This document shows, one piece after another, positions 30,989-38,328 of a DNA stretch of 38,328 nucleotides. The stretch's first letter is position 1, and each line of letters opens with the position of its first letter. This stretch comes from an uncultured Nitrospinota bacterium (lineage in GTDB: Bacteria > Nitrospinota > Nitrospinia > Nitrospinales > VA-1): NCBI GenBank assembly GCA_905612265.1, contig CAJQRI010000067.1:1-38328 (forward strand), in the 5' to 3' direction. The notes beneath the pieces were generated by a model. That model did not search any database, was not told where the DNA came from, and saw only the letters and a program-made list of their open reading frames with translations. The position numbers and the translations under genes are program-made.

Positions 30989-31303
30989 ATGACTTTAAAT
31001 TCTCGATATCAGAAAATATTTTTGTTGAGCTTGGGCTTTTTTTTATTGTTGCTCTTGATGGCGGTTTTTCACGAGAATGGAATTTTGAATGCTTACCAGT
31101 TGGAACAAGAACAACATAAAATAAAAACCGAAAATGAAAACTTGCGGGCGAAGAACGAAAAAATTCGGATGGAAATTAAGGGTTTGAAATCGGACCCCTA
31201 CGAAATTGAAAAAATTGCCCGTGAAAAACTGCATCTGGTCAAACCCGGCGATCAGGTATATCACATAGTTCAAATGCATAAACCGTTACCTCTCTCTCCC
31301 TAA
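30989..31303 (+). CDS. ftsB: FtsB/DivIC-type septum formation initiator
   Basis: Short N-terminal TM + coiled coil + 'YEIEKIAREKLHLVKPGDQVY'; located directly after eno. Confidence 0.82.
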   Translation: MTLNSRYQKIFLLSLGFFLLLLLMAVFHENGILNAYQLEQEQHKIKTENENLRAKNEKIRMEIKGLKSDPYEIEKIAREKLHLVKPGDQVYHIVQMHKPLPLSP

Positions 31304-31681
31304 TTACGGTCCCCTTGGTTTTTTAGTTATCAGACCCCATAAGTTTGGCACTTCCATAAACCTTTTTAAAGAAGGGGTTATCTCGATGTTGTCTTTTTTC
31401 TTTTTTTAAGGCGTTGTCAAGTGAGAAATTTGCAAAATCTTGATGGCATGGAAATACTGCTAAATTCTTGAATTAATTATTGATATTTTTAATTTAAGTG
31501 ATAAAGTAATGTTATCAATTCAAGTAATTCGTTGTTATTTATTTGCCGTAGAGTTACCTAGTTTTAACTCGATATGACACCCTTTGAGATGTAAGTCTTT
31601 CTCTCAAGGGTTGAACATAGCAATTAATATTTTGGCCAAAAATTTTTAAAAATATCATTAGTTTGTTTTTGAGGAGGGAGT

Positions 31682-31969
31682 ATGACCAAACAAGATATCA
31701 TTAATCAGGTCTCGTCTCGTGCCAGCTTGTCAAGAGCCAAGGCTGAAGAAGCTGTGGAAACAGTGATTGAATTGATAAAAGAATCACTGGGTCATGGCGA
31801 GCCGGTAATCTTACGTCGGTTCGGAACATTCCAGGTTCGTGCAAAAACTAAACGTGTTGGCAGAAACCCAAAAACGGGTGAAGAAGCTGATATTTCTGCA
31901 CGGAAGGTAGTTCGCTTTAAATCTGGTAAGTTTTTCAAGCAAGTGGTGGATGATGGCACGACTTTATAA
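31682..31969 (+). CDS. HU/IHF family DNA-binding protein
   Basis: 95 aa: MTKQDIINQVSSRASLSRAKAEEAVETVIELIKESL...RRFGTFQVRAKTKRVGRNPKTGEEADISARKVVRFKSGKFFKQVV; GAGGAGGG SD. Confidence 0.93.
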   Translation: MTKQDIINQVSSRASLSRAKAEEAVETVIELIKESLGHGEPVILRRFGTFQVRAKTKRVGRNPKTGEEADISARKVVRFKSGKFFKQVVDDGTTL

Positions 31970-31992
31970 CTTCTTGGCCAAAGATCTTACTT

Positions 31993-33045
31993 TCAAAGAA
32001 TTAACATTGCGTCACCGTAACTGAAAAAGCGGTATTTTTGACTGATCGCCTCTTTGTAGGCTATCTTTGCTAATTTCTCACCCATGAAGGCGCTTACGAG
32101 CAAGAAAAGCGTTGATTTAGGTAGGTGAAAGTTGGTGAGTAGGTGATTTACATTCCTGAACTCCCATCCCGGATAGATAAAGCAGTTGCTCCAACCGGAT
32201 ACCTTTTTCCGTATAGTCTTATCAAAGACCTGGGTCTCCAAGACTCGCGTTGATGTTGTTCCCACTGCCAAAAATTTTTGTCCCTGCTTTTTTGCCTGAG
32301 CGATTTTGTTCCAATTAATAGGTGAAACTTCAAAATATTCTGCCTGCATTTTATGGTTGATAATATTTTCTTCGCGTATGGGAACGAAAGTTCCCGGTCC
32401 TACATGTAATGTCAGGCGGGCGGTATCGACCGTATTTTCTCGCAGGTTTGCTAATTGAGACTGGGTGAAATGCAATCCAGCTGTGGGAGCAGCGATAGCT
32501 CCTGTGTGTGAAGCAAAAATGGTCTGGTAGCGCTTTTTATCCATCTCCAGGGTTTGTGGGTTCGTGCTCAGAGGTCTTTTGATATATGGAGGCAGGGGCA
32601 TTCGACCACTTTCTTTTAAATGAGCTGTAAGCCCTTCTAGAGATGAAAACCGTATAACAGCCCGGCTATCATGCCGACTGATGAATTGAGCTGTTAAATC
32701 ACTTTTCTCGAACTTGAGCGTGGTTTCTCGTTTTAAACGATTCAATCCCTTCATCATGACTTCCCACAACCCGGGTTCCAACTCACGAATGAGCAAAATT
32801 TCTTTCTGCTTGGAATTAGGTCCAATTTGAACCAGAAGTTTTGCCGGGATAACTCGAGTGTCATTAAAAATCATCAGTGGATGATTTATGAGGTGGTTTT
32901 TTAAATTACCAAAAGTATCGTGGGTCAGGGTTTGTCTTTCCCTATCTACGACGAGTAAGCGGGACTGACCTCGACGCTGAGTTGGTTTTTGGGCGATCAG
33001 TTCCATTGGTAAGCCAAAATCGTAATGAGAAAGCTTATGTTTCAA
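31993..33045 (-). CDS. queA: S-adenosylmethionine:tRNA ribosyltransferase-isomerase
   Basis: FGLPMELIAQKPTQRRGQSRLLVVDR, MIFNDTRVIPAKL, HTGAIAAPTAGLHFT, HVGPGTFVPIREENI, LTNFHLPKSTLFLLVSAF. Confidence 0.97.
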   Translation of the reverse strand: MKHKLSHYDFGLPMELIAQKPTQRRGQSRLLVVDRERQTLTHDTFGNLKNHLINHPLMIFNDTRVIPAKLLVQIGPNSKQKEILLIRELEPGLWEVMMKGLNRLKRETTLKFEKSDLTAQFISRHDSRAVIRFSSLEGLTAHLKESGRMPLPPYIKRPLSTNPQTLEMDKKRYQTIFASHTGAIAAPTAGLHFTQSQLANLRENTVDTARLTLHVGPGTFVPIREENIINHKMQAEYFEVSPINWNKIAQAKKQGQKFLAVGTTSTRVLETQVFDKTIRKKVSGWSNCFIYPGWEFRNVNHLLTNFHLPKSTLFLLVSAFMGEKLAKIAYKEAISQKYRFFSYGDAMLIL

Positions 33046-33381
33046 TAGGGTTGGTCCTAGGTTTAGATTGTCTATCTATAGATAAAGGGCGAAGGGTTTT
33101 AAGTAATAAAACTAGGCTATATCTGGGAGGATGTGATTATCCCTCACATTAATTTAATGTCTTGCAGGGGTAAATATAGCAAGCGGTTGTTGGGCCGTCT
33201 ATATCTCTTTACTCGATTAAAAAATAAGCCAGCGAGCTACTCCGCAATGACTATTGACCCGATAAGGGATTTATATTATCCTTCCTCTTGTCATTGAACG
33301 ATATAGAATTGATGGGTTTATCTATATGTTAAGACTATTGCGTAAATATAGCCTCAAATACTTGCAAGTTTTTAGGAGAAA

Positions 33382-34308
33382 ATGGAGTTGAAAATGGGAA
33401 GAATAGTGAAAGTTCTGAGCTTGGTTTTGGTTTCCTTAGTTTTGGTATTTGGGACCGGTATTGAGGCGGACGCTAAAAAGAAGAAAAAGAAAGTAGTACT
33501 GACCGCAGAAGAGACAGCCATGTTTGATAAGTGGGAAGTCAAGCCAAAAAAACGGGCCAAGGCGGTCAAGGACATGCGGAAGAAACCTAAATTTGTTGGT
33601 GCTATTAAATGTAATGGTAGCTGCCATGACCCTTATTACCAGGCTTGGCAAAACTCACCTCACGGTGGCACTTATAAATTATTGAAGCCCGGTGAGCGTA
33701 AGGAAGCTAAATTACGCGTCAAACTAGATCCTGAAAAAGATTACACCACAACCCCTCTTTGCTTACGTTGCCATACAACAGGCTATCGTCAAAAAGGCGG
33801 ATTCAAACCAGCCGGTAGTAAGAGTAAAAAGGGTAAGGACACGGCTACTAAAATAGATCCGACTGAGCCAAATAAGGAGCAGGTGGGTTGTGAAATGTGT
33901 CATTCGGTTGCGGGTGGTTCTCAGTTCCGTGCGGTGATGAAATCCTCAAAAGGAAATTTCACTAAGGCGGAAACGGAGCACTACGGCCAGCGATGGGATT
34001 ATGCCAATGTATGTACTCGATGTCACACGCATAAAAATACACCTTTTAAGCCAGAAGTTCACGATAAGTACAAATTCAACTACGAAGAAAGGAAGTTGAA
34101 GGTCCACAAAATTGCGGATTACTGGAGCGAGGACAATGCAGATCAGAAACTAGAGAAAAAAGATGAACGCGCCAAGCAAGTTGGGCAGACGGAGAAAACT
34201 CCATTGTTGATCGAAGACTTTAAGATCAATGATAAAGGTAAGCTGAAGTTCAAAAAAGGTACTAAACCTTATAACAGCAAGAAAAAGACCTATAATTACA
34301 AAAAGTAA
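33382..34308 (+). CDS. Periplasmic tetraheme cytochrome c (c554-like)
   Basis: Signal peptide; heme motifs CNGSCH (CX3CH), CLRCH, CEMCH, CTRCH; very Lys-rich. Confidence 0.85.
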   Translation: MELKMGRIVKVLSLVLVSLVLVFGTGIEADAKKKKKKVVLTAEETAMFDKWEVKPKKRAKAVKDMRKKPKFVGAIKCNGSCHDPYYQAWQNSPHGGTYKLLKPGERKEAKLRVKLDPEKDYTTTPLCLRCHTTGYRQKGGFKPAGSKSKKGKDTATKIDPTEPNKEQVGCEMCHSVAGGSQFRAVMKSSKGNFTKAETEHYGQRWDYANVCTRCHTHKNTPFKPEVHDKYKFNYEERKLKVHKIADYWSEDNADQKLEKKDERAKQVGQTEKTPLLIEDFKINDKGKLKFKKGTKPYNSKKKTYNYKK

Positions 34309-34332
34309 TTTTTTACTGTTTCCTAAATAAAT

Positions 34333-34366
34333 AGGCCTGGTCCATTCAGGGCTAGGCCTTTTTTTC
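34333..34366 (+). terminator. Intrinsic terminator after the cytochrome gene
   Basis: AGGCCTGGTCC ATTCA GGGCTAGGCCT (11 bp with G-U pairs) followed by TTTTTTT. Confidence 0.85.
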
Positions 34367-34402
34367 TTAAAGCCTCACTTCGCCCTTACCGAAAAGCTCT
34401 TA

Positions 34403-35788
34403 ATGAAACTTGAAAAATTTAAAAAAAATATTTTGTGCATCGGGGCAGGTTATGTGGGGGGACCGACCATGACCGTTATCGCCAACAAATGCCCCGAATA
34501 TAAGGTGACGGTTGTTGATATCTCCCAGGAAAGAATCGATGCCTGGAACTCCGATAAGCTCCCTATCTTTGAACCTGGGCTGCAAGAACGGGTTCTGACT
34601 GCCCGTGGTAAAAACCTGTTTTTCTCTACAGATATTGACCGTGCTATTGATGACGCTGACATCATTTTTGTCAGCGTCAACACTCCAACTAAAATGTTTG
34701 GTGAAGGAGCAGGAAAAGCTGTCGATTTGCAGTTCATTGAGCAAACAGCACGACGTATAAAAGAAAACTCAAAATCCAATAAAATTGTTGTGGAAAAAAG
34801 CACACTTCCTGTTCGTGCTGCAGAGGCTTTGGCGACTATCCTTCATTCCGGTAACAATTCTGTCGAGTTTGAAATTCTATCGAACCCTGAGTTCATGGCA
34901 GAAGGGACGGGGATTAGAGATATGGAAACTCCGGACCGGATTTTGATTGGCTCAAAAGATACTCCATCGGGGATAGTGGCTCGTGATGTTTTGGTCGATA
35001 TTTACCTTCATTGGGTTCCTAAGGAACGTTTGATAACCACTAATTTATGGAGTAGTGAGCTTTCAAAACTTGTTGCTAATGCTTTTCTTGCTCAGAGAAT
35101 TTCTTCTATCAACACAATTGCTTCCCTATGTGAGGTGACAGAAGCAGATGTGACGGAAGTTTCTCGTGCTATTGGTATGGATTCCCGCATCGGTTCAAAA
35201 TTTTTAAATGCTGGGCCAGGATTTGGCGGGTCTTGTTTTCGTAAGGATATCTTGAACCTTGTTTACTTATGTGAGTATTACCAATTGAATGAAGTTGCTG
35301 CTTTCTGGGAACAGGTTGTATCTGTCAACGATTACCAAATGGAAAGATATGTAAGGCGTATTCTGCAGGCCATGTTCAATACACTAGTTGGGAAGAAATT
35401 GGCGATATTTGGCTTTGCATTTAAGCCCGATACGGGTGATACTCGGGATGCTCCTGCGATTTATATTTGTAAACGTCTTCTTGAAGAAAAAGCCGACTTG
35501 AAAATTACCGACCCCTACGCTCTGGATAATGCCCGAAAAGATATGCATGATAGTGAAGAGGGCGTGGAGTTTATTGAAGATCCCTACCAAGCAGTTGAAG
35601 GCGCTCATGGAATTGCTTTGATAACAGAGTGGTCGTTATATAAGGATCTGGATTACCAGAAAATTTTTGATAAGATGGAAAAACCCGCTTTTATTTTTGA
35701 TGGAAGAAATCATTTGGACCATCAAGCTCTATACGAGATAGGTTTTAATGTTTATCCTGTAGGAAAACCAGCATTATCGCATTTATAG
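34403..35788 (+). CDS. UDP-glucose 6-dehydrogenase, animal/plant-type
   Basis: 461 aa: CIGAGYVGGPTMTVIANKCPEYKVTVVDIS, FVSVNTPTK, EKSTLPVRAAEA, LSNPEFMAEGT, NLWSSELSKLVANAFLAQRISSINTIASLCE, GPGFGGSCFRKDILNLVYLCE, FGFAFKPDTGDTRDAPAIYI, KPAFIFDGRN. Confidence 0.95.
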   Translation: MKLEKFKKNILCIGAGYVGGPTMTVIANKCPEYKVTVVDISQERIDAWNSDKLPIFEPGLQERVLTARGKNLFFSTDIDRAIDDADIIFVSVNTPTKMFGEGAGKAVDLQFIEQTARRIKENSKSNKIVVEKSTLPVRAAEALATILHSGNNSVEFEILSNPEFMAEGTGIRDMETPDRILIGSKDTPSGIVARDVLVDIYLHWVPKERLITTNLWSSELSKLVANAFLAQRISSINTIASLCEVTEADVTEVSRAIGMDSRIGSKFLNAGPGFGGSCFRKDILNLVYLCEYYQLNEVAAFWEQVVSVNDYQMERYVRRILQAMFNTLVGKKLAIFGFAFKPDTGDTRDAPAIYICKRLLEEKADLKITDPYALDNARKDMHDSEEGVEFIEDPYQAVEGAHGIALITEWSLYKDLDYQKIFDKMEKPAFIFDGRNHLDHQALYEIGFNVYPVGKPALSHL

Positions 35789-35830
35789 TTATCACGTCTT
35801 TCATGAACGGGATAATTCCCCACACTCAGA

Positions 35831-37138
35831 ATGTCAAACCTTTCCCTTGATAGTGAAAATCTCAAGCCCTTCTTGACCGATCAGGAGGTCAATGACCTCC
35901 AGTCACAGATTAACTTGTGCCATGACGGGTTTGAGGGGGGAACTGGCAAAGGTTCGGACTACCTGGGCTGGTCATGCCTACCTTCGGGATTTTCTGATAC
36001 TGTTGCGACTGAGATCATTTCTACAGCAGACTCCATTCGTAATATATGTGACGCTTTCATTGTTGTGGGTATCGGCGGGTCTTACCTGGGATCCCGCGCA
36101 GGAATCTCCTACCTAAGCTCCTCTTTCTCCAATCAGTTTGGTAGGGAGAGTGTGCCGGAAATATACTTTGCTGGGCAGAATTTCAGTTCAGATTACCATG
36201 CGGATCTTTTTGACTTGTTAGCAGACCGGGACATCTGTCTCAACGTTATTTCGAAGTCAGGTACCACCATGGAACCGGCTATTGCTTTTCGCCTGTTAAA
36301 AGAGATGATGGAGGATAAATACGGTACTGAAGGGGCTCGGGATCGTATTATCGTAACTACGGACTCCAGCAGGGGAGCGCTTAAAAGTCTTGCTGATGAG
36401 CTGGGTTACAGGACTTTTGTGATTCCAGATGATGTTGGGGGTCGCTATTCGGTGCTGACTCCTGTAGGGCTTTTCCCCATGGCTGTTGCGGGGATAGATA
36501 TTAAGGAATTGATGGAGGGGGCTTGTCAGGCTGAGATTTTATATAAAAAACCCTCTTTGGATCAAAATGATGCCTACTATTATGCTGTGATGCGTCATTT
36601 GCTTTATCAGAAGGGAAAAACCAATGAAATTCTGGCAACATTTCAACCGGCTTTCCATTATCTGGCAGACTGGTGGAAGCAATTGGCTGGTGAAAGCGAA
36701 GGCAAGGACCTGAAGGGAATTTTTCCCTCATCTGTAGAGTTCACACCTGATCTTCATTCCATGGGCCAATGGATTCAAGATGGAAAACGCAATATTTTTG
36801 AGACTTTCTTGATTCTTGAGTCATCCCGGCGACAGTTGAAAATACCTGCTTTTAAAAATGATGCAGACGGTTTAAACTACCTCGCTGGTGAAACGCTGGA
36901 TACGGTGAATGAGAAATCCTGGCTGGGAGCGGCAAGTGCACACAAGGAAGGGGACGTTCCCAACATGACTTTGAAAATTAAAGATCGTTCGCCATACTCT
37001 TTAGGGCAGATGTTTTATTTTTTTGAGAGAGCAGTGGCAATGACTGGCTATTTGAATGGGGTGAACCCTTTTGATCAGCCGGGTGTTGAGTTTTATAAGA
37101 AAAATATGTTCAAGCTTTTGGGGAAACCCGGCTTTTAG
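35831..37138 (+). CDS. pgi: Glucose-6-phosphate isomerase
   Basis: VVGIGGSYLGSRAGISYL, LNVISKSGTTMEPAIAFRLLKE, GGRYSVLTPVGLFPMAVAGID, HSMGQWIQDG, QPGVEFYKKNMFKLLG. Confidence 0.96.
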   Translation: MSNLSLDSENLKPFLTDQEVNDLQSQINLCHDGFEGGTGKGSDYLGWSCLPSGFSDTVATEIISTADSIRNICDAFIVVGIGGSYLGSRAGISYLSSSFSNQFGRESVPEIYFAGQNFSSDYHADLFDLLADRDICLNVISKSGTTMEPAIAFRLLKEMMEDKYGTEGARDRIIVTTDSSRGALKSLADELGYRTFVIPDDVGGRYSVLTPVGLFPMAVAGIDIKELMEGACQAEILYKKPSLDQNDAYYYAVMRHLLYQKGKTNEILATFQPAFHYLADWWKQLAGESEGKDLKGIFPSSVEFTPDLHSMGQWIQDGKRNIFETFLILESSRRQLKIPAFKNDADGLNYLAGETLDTVNEKSWLGAASAHKEGDVPNMTLKIKDRSPYSLGQMFYFFERAVAMTGYLNGVNPFDQPGVEFYKKNMFKLLGKPGF

Positions 37139-37151
37139 AAAGGGAAAATAC

Positions 37152-38328
37152 ATGGATACTGTGAGCCAAAAGCTGGAAGAGGTTTTGCACGGGCTGGCTT
37201 TTGAAAAAATTGAAGGAGAATCGCCTCGTAGCAAATCTGACCCTTTACTAGCTAGACTAAAAGCTTTAGGTACTGAGGTGTGGGTTGACACGGGTGAGTT
37301 AGAAAAAGCTCAGGCAATCTGGAAGGAGGAACTAACGGCTTTGACCACCAATAACACCTTGGCGAACCAGGTTGTGCAAAGTGGAATCATGGACAAGGTC
37401 ATTGAAGACACCATCCATAAAATCAGACTGGAAGGATTAGAGTTGTCTGAAGAGGATATGATTTTGGAGGTGGGGTTTGTGATCAATTGTAAGATCGCCC
37501 TGCGTCTGGTTCAGGCTTTCAAGGTTAAGGTCAGTGTTGAGTTGCACCCGGCTGTGTCCCGAAGTTTGGAGCGTACGCTTCATTTTGGTCGCAGGTATTT
37601 CAAAGTTTGTCCGGAATACTTTACTGTCAAAGTGCCCCTGACCCCTGAAGGGTATCTGGCGGTTCGTACTTTAAGGCAAGAAGAGGTTCCAATTAATTTC
37701 ACCTTGGGGTTTTCAGTCCGGCAAAACTATCTGGCAGCACGTTTGGCCAGTCCTGATTTTGTGAATGTTTTTTTGGGCAGGTTGAATCAAGTGGTCATAG
37801 ACCACAAAGCTGGGACGGGTGATCTGGTGGGTGAAAAAGTGACTTTGGCAACTCAACAGGCGTTATGCTCAGCGCGAGACAACCACAAAGAAGTGAGCTC
37901 ACGATTGATTGCGGCTAGTATTAGAAATGGCGAACAGGTGGCTTTTCTAGCGGGATTGGATGTGTTAACCATTCCACCTGCGGCAATGAAAGCATTTCAA
38001 GATTCAGGGAAATCTGCTGAACAGGTTGTATCTCACATTGACGATGCGATTGATCCGGGGATTGATCCCCAGCATGCTCTTGCTAAACGTTTTTCTGAGC
38101 TTTGGGAGTTGTCTGACGAATTCGAAAATTTTGTGAATGCTCTGGTTGCCAATCCACAGTTAGACAACATGCAGGGTGATGAATTGGCTGAACTGGCGAG
38201 TGGATTTAGCCTGTTTTATCCTTTCAGCAAGGATGATTTAAAGAAAATCCAGAGTCATGGCAAAATCCCTGATCTGTCTGCATGGCCAGAATCTATTGCG
38301 ATTGACGACTTGATGACGCAGTCGGCGT
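37152..38328 (+). CDS. Transaldolase-like protein (TalC/FSA-type motifs), 3' end outside window
   Basis: Open from ATG 37152 to the window edge (missing from the ORF track). EVWVDTGELEKAQ..LTALTTNNTLANQVVQSG, FTVKVPLTPEGYLAVRTLRQEEVPINFTLGFSVRQNYLAARLASPDFVNVFLGRLN. Confidence 0.8.
   Translation, partial: MDTVSQKLEEVLHGLAFEKIEGESPRSKSDPLLARLKALGTEVWVDTGELEKAQAIWKEELTALTTNNTLANQVVQSGIMDKVIEDTIHKIRLEGLELSEEDMILEVGFVINCKIALRLVQAFKVKVSVELHPAVSRSLERTLHFGRRYFKVCPEYFTVKVPLTPEGYLAVRTLRQEEVPINFTLGFSVRQNYLAARLASPDFVNVFLGRLNQVVIDHKAGTGDLVGEKVTLATQQALCSARDNHKEVSSRLIAASIRNGEQVAFLAGLDVLTIPPAAMKAFQDSGKSAEQVVSHIDDAIDPGIDPQHALAKRFSELWELSDEFENFVNALVANPQLDNMQGDELAELASGFSLFYPFSKDDLKKIQSHGKIPDLSAWPESIAIDDLMTQSA

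Overview
The window is gene-dense and mostly chromosomal housekeeping sequence from a bacterium. The overall gene mix suggests a Nitrospinota- or deltaproteobacteria-like genome, but this is only an impression. Approximate order: NHL-repeat protein (open at left edge), proA, an M50-type membrane protease, a candidate structured ncRNA, a secreted TolC/OEP-like helical protein, a decayed dprA pseudogene, topA, trmFO, a convergent type IIA topoisomerase operon (parC/gyrA-like then parE/gyrB-like, minus strand), mrp, DUF971, a minus-strand pair (second Mrp-like ATPase plus a small PCP-reductase-domain protein), a HelD-like helicase, truA, a GT2 glycosyltransferase, leuB-asd, a large coiled-coil protein, mtnP, hemL, eno, ftsB-like, HU/IHF, queA, a tetraheme cytochrome c, an animal/plant-type UDP-glucose dehydrogenase, pgi, and a transaldolase-like gene open at the right edge. 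I saw no rRNA, tRNA, CRISPR, transposon or defence island. The best leads are: (1) a 756-aa coiled-coil protein built of about 21 tandem units with a near-exact 31-residue period; (2) a ~110-nt putative structured RNA with its own consensus promoter, whose -35/-10 spacer contains a G7 tract; (3) a second hairpin-rich intergenic segment between helD and truA; (4) a dprA pseudogene with about 4 frameshifts and 3 nonsense codons in otherwise conserved dprA-topA-trmFO synteny; (5) a CX3CH heme-binding motif in a tetraheme cytochrome; (6) a PCP-reductase-domain/Mrp gene pair.
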